Assembly: GCF_900091315.1 (NCBI RefSeq)
Contig: NZ_FLSP01000043.1
Span: 1-64,000 of the forward strand
Length of the DNA: 64,000 nt
Origin: Streptomyces sp. DI166
GTDB taxonomy: Bacteria > Actinomycetota > Actinomycetes > Streptomycetales > Streptomycetaceae
Direction of reading: 5' to 3'
The notes under the pieces were generated by a model that searched no databases, was not told the origin of the DNA, and worked only from the letters and a program-made list of their open reading frames with translations. Position numbers and translations under genes: made by a program. Below are positions 44,048 to 52,429 of the stretch, piece by piece; the first letter of the stretch is position 1, and every line of letters starts with the position of its first letter.

Positions 44048-44929
44048 TCAGCCCTCCAGCAGACCTTCTGCCTCGGCGAGGATCTCGGTGACCCGCAGTG
44101 CGAACGCCGCGTCGCACGGATGCGGACGCCCCGTGCGCACGGCGGTGATCAGGGCGTCCGCCGCCCGCTGGAACGCCGGTACGACACCCGGCGCGGCGGT
44201 CGGCAACCGGGTCACGCCGTGCTCGCCGCGCAGTTCCACGGCGGTCCCGGCGGCCTCGGCCGGGGCGGTCAGGCTCAGCGTCAGCGTGCTGGACGCGCCG
44301 TCGGTGTGCTCCAGGACCAGATGCGCGGTGTCCCGGGGGCCGGGCGCGGCGGCGGCCACCCGCCGCACCTCACCGAGCACCGGCAGCAGCACCGACAGGG
44401 CGTGCGGGCCCACGTCCCACAGCGCGCCCTTCTCCCGCCGCCACGGCGAGTTCGCGAACGGGCTGTCGCCGCCGCTGAACACCGAGCCCAGCCACTGCGC
44501 GTGGGCCGTGAACCAGCCTCCCGCCGCGGCCTGTTCGGTGATCCACTCCTCGGTCTCCGGCAGGAACCGGGTGGTGAAGAACACCACCGACGCCACCCCG
44601 GCGTCCGCGGCGGCCCCGGCCACCGCCCGCCCCTGCTCCACCGTCGTCGCCAGCGGCTTGTCCAGCAGCAGATGGCAACCGGCGCGCGCGGCCCGTACCG
44701 CAAGCTCCGCCTGCACCGACGGCGGCAGCGCCACGGCGACCGCGTCCACCTCGGCGAGCAGGGCGTCGATGTCGTCGTAGGCCCGGGCGCCGTGCCGTCC
44801 GGCGAGTTCCTTCGCCGCGTCCGCGCGGCGGCCCCACACGCCGACGAAGTCCACCTCGGGATGCTGTTCGAGGGCCGGGGCGTGGGCCATCTGCGCCCAC
44901 GGGCCGGTGCCGAGCAGTCCGATGCGCAT
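44048..44929 (-). CDS. Gfo/Idh/MocA-family oxidoreductase
   Basis: This 293-residue NAD(P)-dependent dehydrogenase has Rossmann motif RIGLLGTGPWAQMAHAPAL, the family DKP motif (HLLLDKPLATTVEQG) and the C-terminal domain with the catalytic-type His in LWDVGPHALSVLL. These enzymes oxidise sugars, inositols or similar. MRIGLL at 44929 is the start; the upstream Met adds residues without homology. Substrate unknown. Confidence 0.85.
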   Translation of the reverse strand: MRIGLLGTGPWAQMAHAPALEQHPEVDFVGVWGRRADAAKELAGRHGARAYDDIDALLAEVDAVAVALPPSVQAELAVRAARAGCHLLLDKPLATTVEQGRAVAGAAADAGVASVVFFTTRFLPETEEWITEQAAAGGWFTAHAQWLGSVFSGGDSPFANSPWRREKGALWDVGPHALSVLLPVLGEVRRVAAAAPGPRDTAHLVLEHTDGASSTLTLSLTAPAEAAGTAVELRGEHGVTRLPTAAPGVVPAFQRAADALITAVRTGRPHPCDAAFALRVTEILAEAEGLLEG

Positions 44930-45161
44930 ACCGTCGCCTCTCCACGCTGCCGTCACGGTTGTCGATCGAGCGTTTCACACCGACCCCGGGCCCGGGCAAC
45001 CCGGGCCCCGGCGCGCCCGCGACCGCTCCACGAGACCGGTGACTTTGCCGGTCCCCGGGCCCGGACCACGCCCCCACAGTGGCACCGCCAACCACCGGAG
45101 GTGCCCGGCGGCGCGGTGTCCCCGCGCCGCCCGTGCGCCACGACAGAGAGGACGACTCGTC

Positions 45162-46064
45162 GTGCAGGTCCACCCCCACACGCGGTCCCGAAGGGCCGGC
45201 CGGCTCGCGGGAGCCGCCGCGGCCCTCGCCGCCCTCCTCGGCCTCGCCGGCCTGACCGGTCCCGGCGCCCACGCGGCGGACAACCCCTACGAGCGCGGCC
45301 CCGCACCCACCACCAGCAGCATCGAGGCGGCCCGCGGCCCCTACGCCGTCTCCCAGACCTCGGTCTCCTCACTCCTGGTCACCGGCTTCGGCGGGGGCAC
45401 CATCTACTACCCGACCACCACCGGCGACGGCACCTTCGGCGCGGTGGCGATCTCACCCGGCTTCACCGCCTACGAGTCCTCGATCTCCTGGCTGGGCCCG
45501 CGCCTGGCCTCCCAGGGCTTCGTGGTGTTCACCATCGACACCCTCACCACCCTCGACCAGCCCGACTCCCGGGGCCGTCAACTGCTCGCCGCGCTCGACT
45601 ACTTGACCCAGCGCAGCTCGGTGCGCGGACGGGTCGACAGCAGTCGGCTCGGCGTCATGGGCCACTCCATGGGCGGGGGCGGCAGCCTGGAGGCCGCGAA
45701 GTCCCGGCCCGCGCTCCAGGCGGCGATCCCGCTGACCCCGTGGAACACGGACAAGACCTGGCCCGAACTGCGCACCCCCACCCTGGTCATCGGCGCCGAC
45801 GGCGACACCATCGCCCCGGTCGCCACGCACTCCGAGCCCTTCTACAGCAGCCTGCCGTCCGGACTGGACCGGGCCTATCTGGAGCTCAACGGCGCCACCC
45901 ACTTCACGCCCAACTCGTCGAACACGACGATCGCGAAGTACAGCATCTCCTGGCTCAAGCGGTTCATCGACAACGACACCCGCTACGAGCAGTTCCTCTG
46001 CCCGCTGCCCCGGCCGAGCGCCACCATCGAGGAGTACCGGGGCAACTGCCCGCACACCGGCTGA
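45162..46064 (+). CDS. Secreted cutinase/lipase of the polyester-hydrolase type
   Basis: This 300-residue alpha/beta hydrolase has a signal peptide (to about residue 39, AHAADNPYERG). The catalytic triad is Ser169 (GHSMGG), Asp215 (GADGDTIAP) and His247 (GATHFTP). Met170, Phe101 and Trp194 are placed as in bacterial cutinases, and Cys280/Cys296 make the C-terminal disulfide. The whole protein resembles the Streptomyces exfoliatus lipase and Thermobifida cutinases, so it should hydrolyse esters such as cutin or polyesters outside the cell. GTG 45162 follows GAGAGGAC. It is divergent from the oxidoreductase gene. Confidence 0.9.
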   Translation: MQVHPHTRSRRAGRLAGAAAALAALLGLAGLTGPGAHAADNPYERGPAPTTSSIEAARGPYAVSQTSVSSLLVTGFGGGTIYYPTTTGDGTFGAVAISPGFTAYESSISWLGPRLASQGFVVFTIDTLTTLDQPDSRGRQLLAALDYLTQRSSVRGRVDSSRLGVMGHSMGGGGSLEAAKSRPALQAAIPLTPWNTDKTWPELRTPTLVIGADGDTIAPVATHSEPFYSSLPSGLDRAYLELNGATHFTPNSSNTTIAKYSISWLKRFIDNDTRYEQFLCPLPRPSATIEEYRGNCPHTG

Positions 46065-46139
46065 CGTTGTGACCCCGCACGGCCGCCGCCCGGAAACCCT
46101 GGGCGGCGGCACAGCCGTCCCGCGCCGGCCGGGCGGCTT

Positions 46140-46155
46140 TACTGACGGGTCAGTA
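46140..46155 (+). promoter_or_regulatory. Palindrome TACTGAC-GG-GTCAGTA before the LuxR-type gene
   Basis: The arms TACTGAC (46140-46146) and GTCAGTA (46149-46155) are exact inverted repeats with a 2-base spacer, placed 12 bases before the start of the LuxR-type regulator. The position overlaps the expected promoter or leader, so a repressor (TetR-like shape) or autoregulator may bind. The regulator is not identified. Confidence 0.6.
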
Positions 46156-46166
46156 GTCTCGCGGGA

Positions 46167-47633
46167 ATGACCGGTGACACGAGCACACGGGCGGACCGAG
46201 GACGGGCCGAACTGGCGCGTGGGCGCGAACAGTTGGGTGACGGCCCGGTCGACGACGCCCGGGAGACCCTGCTGTGGGCGGCCGCCCTGCTGGCCGCCGA
46301 GGAGCCGGAGCAGGCCGAGGCCGCCCGGCTCGCCGCCGCCGACGCCGCCTGGGCCGCGGGAGACCTGACCGGATGTCTCGCGGCGCTCGGCGGACCGGAC
46401 GCGGACCGTCCCGGTGGCACCGGACCGGACGCGGACCGCCCCGGTGCCACCGGGGACTACCGCCGCGGCATGCGCGCCCTGCTGGAACAGCGCCCCGAAC
46501 ACGCGGTGGAACCCCTGCGCCGGGTCCTCGCCCACCCCGGCGACCGGCCCGAGCACCTGCTGCGGTCCGCCGCGGCGGCCCTCCTGCTCGGCGATGTCGC
46601 GGTCGCCCGCCGGGCAGGGGCCCGCGCCCTGGCCGCCGCCCGCGATCTGGACTCCGCCGCGCTGAGGTCGCGGGCCCTGGAGTACCTCGCCTACGCCGAA
46701 CTGCGCGCGGGACGCCACGCCCAGGCCCGCACCCACGCCGAGGACGGAGTACGCGCCGCGCACCGGGCCGGACGCCGCAACACCGTCGCCCACCACACCG
46801 CGATGCTGGCCCTCGCCGCGTCCGTCACCGGCGAGCGGGCCACCGTCGAGGCCCATGCGACGGCCGCGCTCGCCACGGCCCGCCGGCACGGCCTCGCCCA
46901 GGCGGCCACGCTCGCGCAGTGGGCCCTGGCCCGCACCGACCTGGCCTGCGGACGCCCCCTGGACGCCGCCGACCGGCTCGGCCCACTGGTCCTGCCCGGA
47001 GTGCGGCGCGGTCACTTCGCCGTGTGGATGCTGGCCGTGCCCTGCTTCGTGGAGGCCGCCGTGCTCGCCGGGCGGCCCGAGGACGCGCGGGCCGTCGTAC
47101 CGGACTTCGCCCGCTGGGCGGCCTTCGGCGCCGACCCGCACGCGCCCGCCCAGCTCGCCCGCTGCCACGCGCTGCTCGCCCCCGGTGACCGCGCCGACGA
47201 GCTGTACCGGCAGGCGTTGGACCGGCACGACGCCGAAGGAGGCGACTTCGAGCGGGCCCGCACCGAACTGCTGCACGGCAGATGGCTGCGGCGCCGACGG
47301 CGGCTGCGGGAGGCCCGGACCAGGCTCGGGGCGGCGCTGGTCGGGTTCGAGCGGTGCGGGGCACACGCGTGGGCGGACCAGGCGCGCGGGGAACTGCGGG
47401 CGCACGGGACCGCAGGGCGGGAGGACGGCGCCGGGGAACTGGCGCGGCTCACTCCGCAGCAGCTGCGGATCGCCCGCCATGTCGCCGAGGGCGCCACCAA
47501 CCGGGAGGTCGCGCTGCGCCTGGCGGTGAGTACCCGCACCGTCGACTACCACCTGCGCAATGTCTTCGCCGCGCTGGGCGTGCGGTCCCGGATGGAGCTG
47601 GCCCGGATGGTGCAGCGGCAGGGCGGCCGGTGA
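46167..47633 (+). CDS. LuxR-type HTH regulator with TPR-like helical body
   Basis: This 488-residue protein ends in a LuxR/GerE HTH (LTPQQLRIARHVAEGATNRE, then VALRLAVSTRTVDYHLRNV). The rest is helical and Ala-rich, like the TPR portion of LAL regulators. There is no Walker-type ATPase domain, so it is a shortened LAL-like protein. A 30-base tandem duplication at 46391-46450 repeats a Gly/Pro/Asp segment. The start ATG 46167 lies just after the palindrome. Targets unknown. Confidence 0.8.
   Translation: MTGDTSTRADRGRAELARGREQLGDGPVDDARETLLWAAALLAAEEPEQAEAARLAAADAAWAAGDLTGCLAALGGPDADRPGGTGPDADRPGATGDYRRGMRALLEQRPEHAVEPLRRVLAHPGDRPEHLLRSAAAALLLGDVAVARRAGARALAAARDLDSAALRSRALEYLAYAELRAGRHAQARTHAEDGVRAAHRAGRRNTVAHHTAMLALAASVTGERATVEAHATAALATARRHGLAQAATLAQWALARTDLACGRPLDAADRLGPLVLPGVRRGHFAVWMLAVPCFVEAAVLAGRPEDARAVVPDFARWAAFGADPHAPAQLARCHALLAPGDRADELYRQALDRHDAEGGDFERARTELLHGRWLRRRRRLREARTRLGAALVGFERCGAHAWADQARGELRAHGTAGREDGAGELARLTPQQLRIARHVAEGATNREVALRLAVSTRTVDYHLRNVFAALGVRSRMELARMVQRQGGR
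46391..46450 (+). repeat. 30-bp tandem duplication inside the LuxR-type gene
   Basis: Two 30-base units (46391-46420 and 46421-46450) differ at two positions. They encode the duplicated GPDADRPGGT/GPDADRPGAT stretch in a linker near residue 80-95. The reading frame is preserved, so a small in-frame expansion is likely. Confidence 0.85.
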
Positions 47634-47858
47634 GCCGCGGCATGCGCCGCCGGGCGGGGCGGAGGGGATCGTCTGAGCGGGCCCGGAGGAAAAAGAGCGG
47701 TGCAGAACCCTAGGGACCGACCGGACGGTATGTCATCCTGCGGGGCAGGACGAGTCGGGCGGCCGCCGCCGCCGTACGGGCGACGCGGGCGACCGGACAC
47801 CACTGTGTCTCCCGGCACGGGCGCAGCGCCGGGAGGCCGAGGTTGTGGGAGGACCGCG

Positions 47859-49139
47859 ATGCATCCTGCCGTACGGACCCACGCGACGATCCGCACCGGA
47901 CCGGTGCCCGTTCCGCAGCCGCGGACCGGGCTCAGGCGGTCGCTGATCGACGCCGACGCCCTGCGGGTGCTGCACCGGGCCGCCCGGACCCTGCTCGACG
48001 GCCTGCCGGATCTCACCGACCGGCTGGTGGCCCTCGTCCGGGACCAGGAGGCCGCCTACCGCACCGCCCTGGAGACCGACTACGCCGGTACCTGGCAGGA
48101 GGTCCACCGCTCCCTGCGGCACAGCGTGCGGTCGCTGATCGACCCGCGCGGCACCCGGGACGCGGCCCGGCGCTGCTCGTGGCAGATCGGGGTGCGCCGC
48201 GCCGAGCAGGGGCTGCCGCTGGACGCCCTGCTGCACGCCTTCCGGCTGGGCGGCTCCCTGGTCTGGCAGCGGCTGGTGGAGGAGACCTCCCGCACGGCGC
48301 CCGAGGACGTACGGCTCCTGGTCCATGTGGCCACCGACATGTGGAACTTCGTCGACGAGCACTGCACCCTCGTGGCCGACGCCTACCGGCAGACCGAGCG
48401 GCAACTGGCCTGGCGGCGGGAGAACCGGGTACGGCTGCTGGCCGCCGCGCTCCTCGACGGCACCAGCCGTATCGCCGACCTGCCCGAGACCGCCGAGGGT
48501 CTCGGCCTGCCGGAACACGGCCGGTACGTGGTCGTCGCGGTCACCGGCGGACGGCCCGCGGGCGCCCGCGCCGTCGCCGTACCGCCCGGCACCCGTGTGC
48601 ACTGGCACTCAGGAGGGTCAGGAGGGGAAGTGGACCACGGCATCGTCCTGGTCGGCGACGACGACCCGGAGGGCGACGGCGACCCGCTGGCGGGCCTGCA
48701 GCCGACCGTCCCGGGCGTCAAGGCCGGCATCGGCAACGTGGTGACGGGCCTGGCCGCCGTCGGCGACGCCCGCCGCATGGCCGACCTCGCGCTGAGCATG
48801 TGCCCCCCGGCCGGCGGCACGGTCCGGCTGACCGAGCATCTGCCCGAGGCCCTCGTCGTCTCCTGCCCCGAACTCGGCGCGGCACTCGCCGACCAGGTGC
48901 TCGGGCCGCTTCTGCGGCTGGAACCGGCCGACCGGGACGTCCTGCTGGACACCCTGTCCGCCTGGCTGTCCTGCGACGGCTCCGCCCAGCGCGCGGGCGA
49001 GCGCCTGTACTGCCACCGCAACACGGTCCTCAACCGCCTCAGGCGCTGCGAGCAGCTCACCGGCCGCTCGCTGGCCCGCCCGCTGGACGTGGTGGAGATC
49101 AGCCTGGCCCTGACGGCACGGCGGCTGCTGCGCGGTTAG
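47859..49139 (+). CDS. PucR-family transcriptional regulator
   Basis: This 426-residue protein ends in the PucR C-terminal HTH (RAGERLYCHRNTVLNRLRRC). A GGDEF-like central part and an N-terminal helical region (RRSLIDADALRVLHRAARTL, then the RsbRD-like SWQIGVRRAEQGLPLDALLH) precede it. ATG 47859 follows GGGAGGA. Nearby upstream sequence (47634-47858) shows no gene. It stands directly before the hydrogenase maturation operon and could regulate it, but nothing in the sequence proves that. Confidence 0.82.
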   Translation: MHPAVRTHATIRTGPVPVPQPRTGLRRSLIDADALRVLHRAARTLLDGLPDLTDRLVALVRDQEAAYRTALETDYAGTWQEVHRSLRHSVRSLIDPRGTRDAARRCSWQIGVRRAEQGLPLDALLHAFRLGGSLVWQRLVEETSRTAPEDVRLLVHVATDMWNFVDEHCTLVADAYRQTERQLAWRRENRVRLLAAALLDGTSRIADLPETAEGLGLPEHGRYVVVAVTGGRPAGARAVAVPPGTRVHWHSGGSGGEVDHGIVLVGDDDPEGDGDPLAGLQPTVPGVKAGIGNVVTGLAAVGDARRMADLALSMCPPAGGTVRLTEHLPEALVVSCPELGAALADQVLGPLLRLEPADRDVLLDTLSAWLSCDGSAQRAGERLYCHRNTVLNRLRRCEQLTGRSLARPLDVVEISLALTARRLLRG

Positions 49140-49160
49140 CGGTACGTACCGATGAGGTCA

Positions 49161-49238
49161 GGCTTCGATGAGGCGGGAACGATTCAGGCTTCGATGAGGG
49201 GAGAAGGATTCGGGCGCCGATGAGAGGAGAAGGATTCA
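49161..49238 (+). repeat. Three 26-bp tandem repeats upstream of the hydrogenase maturation operon
   Basis: Copies at 49161-49186, 49187-49212 and 49213-49238 share GGCTTCGATGAGG...GATTC with a few changes. They lie between the PucR gene and hypX, at -111 to -188 from the hypX start. The helical spacing (about 2.5 turns) suggests a cooperative binding array; slippage is an alternative. Confidence 0.8.
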
Positions 49239-49348
49239 GGCACATGTGACCCAAAAACGATCCGGATGGAGCAAGGACCGGTCAGACCCCGGCGAAACGC
49301 CGTAAGGATTCTTCCCTGCCCCCGGGAAAGCGGCGAGCATCGCGCCTC

Positions 49349-51061
49349 ATGGACATCTTGCTTGTCGCCAGCGCGTTCAACAGCCTGTCCCAGCGGGTGC
49401 ACGCCGAACTGTCCGACCTGGGGCACCGAGTGGACGTCGTCCTCGCCTCCCACGGCCCCGACGCGGTGCGCGCCGCGGCCCGCGAGCTGTGCCCGGAGCT
49501 GATCCTCGCCCCGATGCTGAAGAGCGCGCTCCCGGAGGACGTATGGCGGGAGTACACCTGCCTCGTCGTGCACCCGGGGCCGCCCGGCGACCGGGGACCG
49601 TCCGCCCTGGACTGGGCGATCGCCGAGCAGGCCCCGCAGTGGGGAGTGACCGTCCTCCAGGCCGAGGCCGCGATGGACGCGGGCCCGGTCTGGGCGAGCG
49701 AGACCTTCCCGGTGCCGCCGGTCGGCAAGAGCGACCTGTACCGGGGCGAGGTCGCCGACGCGGCCCTGGCGGCCGTCCGGACCGCCGTACGGCGTTACGC
49801 CGAGGGGTCGTTCAAGCCGCGTCCGCAGAGCGATCCCGGGATCCCCGTGGTGTGGCGGGACGCCTTCCGTCAGGAGCGGCGGCGGATCGACTGGGAGAGG
49901 GACAACACCGACGTGGTGCTGCGCAAGCTGCGCGGCGGCGACTCGCAGCCCGGTGTCCTGGACGGACTCCTCGGCCGCGAGGTGTTCCTGCACGGCGGCC
50001 ACCCCGAGGACCGGCTGCGCGGCCGCCCCGGCGACCTGCTCGCCACCCGCGCGGGCGCCGTCTGCCGGGCCACCCGCGACGGCGCGGTGTGGATCCCGGA
50101 GCTGCGCCCCCGCAAGAACTCCGGTGACCCCGCGCCCTTCCGCCGCCCGGCGGCCGACGTGCTCGCCGCCTTCACCGCCGGCACCCCGGCGCGCGACCGC
50201 CTGCCCGACGACCCCGCCCCGCTCGAACTGCCGCCCGACCGCCGCACCTGGACCGACATCCGCTACCGGCAACTCGGCGACACCGGCTTCCTGAGCTTCT
50301 CCTTCCCGTCCGGGGCGATGAGCACCGAGCAGTGCCGCAGACTCCTCGCCGCCTACCGGTACGCGCTCGGCCGCCCCACCTCCGTCCTCGTCCTCGGCGG
50401 TGCGCGGGACTTCTTCTCCAACGGCATCCACCTGAACGTCATCGAGGCCGCCTCCGACCCGGCCGGCGAGTCCTGGGCCAACCTCCACGCCATGGACGAC
50501 CTGGTGGAGGCGGTCCTGCGCACCACCGACCGGCTGGTGGTGGCCGCCCTCGGCGGCAACGCGGCGGCGGGCGGCCTGATGCTCGCGCTCGCCGCCGACG
50601 AGGTGTGGTGCCGCAGGGGCGCCGTCCTCAACCCGCACTACCGCCGGATGGGCCTGTACGGCTCGGAGTTCTGGACGTACTCGCTGCCGCGCCGCGTCGG
50701 AGCGGAGACGGCACGGCGGCTGACCGGCGAGGCGCTCCCCGTGAGCGCCGCCACCGCGGCCGGTATCGGCCTGGTGGACCGGCTCGTACCCGTCGCGCCG
50801 CACGAGTTCACCGCCGAGACCGAGCGCCGGGCCACCGCCCTCGCCGGGCACCCGGACCTCGCCCGGCGCATCGCCGCGAAGGCCGCGGCACGGAAGGCGG
50901 ACGAGGAACGCCGCCCGCTCGCCGACTACCCGCGCGCCGAACTCGCCCGGATGCGCGCCGTGTTCTTCGACCCGACGGCGCCGTACCACGCCCTGCGGTC
51001 CGCGTTCGTACGCAAGCAGCCCGGCGGCTCGGCCCGGCCCCTGAGCGGCGGCGCGCTGTGA
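49349..51061 (+). CDS. hypX: Hydrogenase maturation factor HypX (CO-ligand synthesis)
   Basis: The protein has 570 residues. The N-terminal formyltransferase-like part (1-270) carries HPGPPGDRG at 75-83. The C-terminal enoyl-CoA hydratase-like part (about 300-520) includes LVVAALGGNAAAGGLMLALA. HypX makes CO from a formyl group on tetrahydrofolate or CoA and supplies the active-site CO of [NiFe] hydrogenases under air. The ATG at 49349 is the first good start. It leads the hyp operon and overlaps the protease gene by 4 bases. Presence of HypX indicates an oxygen-tolerant hydrogenase. Confidence 0.9.
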   Translation: MDILLVASAFNSLSQRVHAELSDLGHRVDVVLASHGPDAVRAAARELCPELILAPMLKSALPEDVWREYTCLVVHPGPPGDRGPSALDWAIAEQAPQWGVTVLQAEAAMDAGPVWASETFPVPPVGKSDLYRGEVADAALAAVRTAVRRYAEGSFKPRPQSDPGIPVVWRDAFRQERRRIDWERDNTDVVLRKLRGGDSQPGVLDGLLGREVFLHGGHPEDRLRGRPGDLLATRAGAVCRATRDGAVWIPELRPRKNSGDPAPFRRPAADVLAAFTAGTPARDRLPDDPAPLELPPDRRTWTDIRYRQLGDTGFLSFSFPSGAMSTEQCRRLLAAYRYALGRPTSVLVLGGARDFFSNGIHLNVIEAASDPAGESWANLHAMDDLVEAVLRTTDRLVVAALGGNAAAGGLMLALAADEVWCRRGAVLNPHYRRMGLYGSEFWTYSLPRRVGAETARRLTGEALPVSAATAAGIGLVDRLVPVAPHEFTAETERRATALAGHPDLARRIAAKAAARKADEERRPLADYPRAELARMRAVFFDPTAPYHALRSAFVRKQPGGSARPLSGGAL

Positions 51062-51642
51062 CCCGGCTGCTGGTGGCGGGGGTCGGCAACATCTTCCTCG
51101 GCGACGACGCCTTCGGCCCCGAGGTCCTGCGCGCCCTGGAGCGCCGTCCCCTGCCGCCCGGTGTGCGGGCCCGGGACTTCGGCATCCGCGGCCTTGACCT
51201 GGCCTACGAACTCCTGGAGGGCTACGACGTCGCCGTCCTGGTCGACGCGGCCGAACGGGGCCATCCGCCCGGCACCCTCTCCGTCATCGAACCGGACCTC
51301 CCGGACGGCCCCGGCCCCGCCGCCCCGCCCGAGGCCCACGGCATGGACCCGGCGAAGGTGCTGGCCCTGGCCGCCCACCTCGGTCACGGACCGCTGCCGC
51401 GCGTCCTGGTCCTCGCCTGCGAACCCCAGGAACGCCCGCGCGGCGACGAGGACATCCTCCCCGGCATCAGCGCACCGGTGGCCGACGCGGTCGATCGGGC
51501 CGTGGACGCCCTGCACACCGTGGTCCCGGCCCTGCTCGCCGACCCGGCGGCCACCCCCCGGTTGAGCCGCCCGGAGGAATCCACCCACGACTCAGCGGCC
51601 GGGCTCGCCGCTTCGCCGAGCGGAGGCGTCGAGGATCGGTGA
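51058..51642 (+). CDS. Hydrogenase maturation protease (HupD/HyaD family)
   Basis: This 194-residue M52-family peptidase has VAGVGNIFLGDDAFGPEV (metal-binding Asp/Glu region), VLVDAAERGHPPGTL and a His in PPEAHGMDPAKVLAL. It removes the C-terminal tail of the large subunit after the nickel site is built, here cutting after His575 of the large subunit. It begins at GTG 51058, overlapping the hypX stop. The C-terminal 30 residues are Ser/Ala/Pro-rich and unusual for the family. Confidence 0.9.
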   Translation: MTRLLVAGVGNIFLGDDAFGPEVLRALERRPLPPGVRARDFGIRGLDLAYELLEGYDVAVLVDAAERGHPPGTLSVIEPDLPDGPGPAAPPEAHGMDPAKVLALAAHLGHGPLPRVLVLACEPQERPRGDEDILPGISAPVADAVDRAVDALHTVVPALLADPAATPRLSRPEESTHDSAAGLAASPSGGVEDR

Positions 51643-51697
51643 CCGGGACGCCTTTGTCCCGGTTCATCCGTGTGTCCATCGTGAGGAGCCCCCGCCC

Positions 51698-52429
51698 ATG
51701 TGCGAGTCCGAGGACGTCACCCACGCCACCCAGGCGATCCTGGCGAAGAACGACGGCCTGGCCGCGCGCCTCCGCGGGGACCTCGCCCTGCGCGGGGTGA
51801 GCGTGGTCAACCTGCTGTCCAGCCCGGGCAGCGGCAAGACCGAACTGCTCGGCCGGGTCCTGGCCCGCGCGGTGGAACGGGGCATCCCGGTGGCCGCCCT
51901 CACCGCCGACCTCGCCACCGAGAACGACGCCACCCGGCTGGCCCGCTCCGGCGCCCCGGTGAAACAGCTGCTCACCGACGGCCTGTGCCACCTGGAGGCG
52001 CGACAACTGCGCGGCCACGTGGAGGACTGGCTGCCCGCGGACACCTCTGTGCTCTTCGTCGAGAACGTCGGCAACCTCGTCTGCCCGGCCTCCTACGACC
52101 TCGGCGAGAGCCTGCGGATCGCCCTCATGGCCGTGACCGAGGGCGCCGACAAGCCGCTGAAGTACCCCACCGCCTTCGGCTCCGCCCATCTGGTCGTGCT
52201 CACCAAGACCGACCTGGCCGAACCCGCCGACTTCGACGCGGCGGCCTTCGAGTCCCACGTCCAGCGGGTCAACCCGGGCGTGGAGATCGTACGGTCGTGC
52301 GCGCGCACCGGCGAAGGCGTCGACACCGTCCTGGAGCGCGTGCTCGCCGTACGCGACGGAGCCCCGGTCCACCGGCCGCCCCTCGCACCCCACCCGCACC
52401 CGGGCCTCACCGCCGACCACGTCTCGTGA
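51698..52429 (+). CDS. hypB: Hydrogenase nickel-incorporation GTPase HypB
   Basis: This 243-residue GTPase has P-loop SPGSGKTE (42-49), the metal-site segments DGLCHLEARQ and ENVGNLVCPASYDLGES, and the G4 motif VLTKTDLAEP. HypB works with HypA to insert nickel. Cys2 is present but no His-rich nickel-storage stretch. A ribosome site GAGGAG lies before the ATG. Its stop overlaps hypF by 4 bases (GTGA). Confidence 0.93.
   Translation: MCESEDVTHATQAILAKNDGLAARLRGDLALRGVSVVNLLSSPGSGKTELLGRVLARAVERGIPVAALTADLATENDATRLARSGAPVKQLLTDGLCHLEARQLRGHVEDWLPADTSVLFVENVGNLVCPASYDLGESLRIALMAVTEGADKPLKYPTAFGSAHLVVLTKTDLAEPADFDAAAFESHVQRVNPGVEIVRSCARTGEGVDTVLERVLAVRDGAPVHRPPLAPHPHPGLTADHVS

Noticed and set aside
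44960..45060. GC palindromes (CCCGGGCCCGGG type) between the oxidoreductase and cutinase genes
   Set aside because: In DNA this GC-rich such words are common, and no conserved spacing to a promoter is visible.
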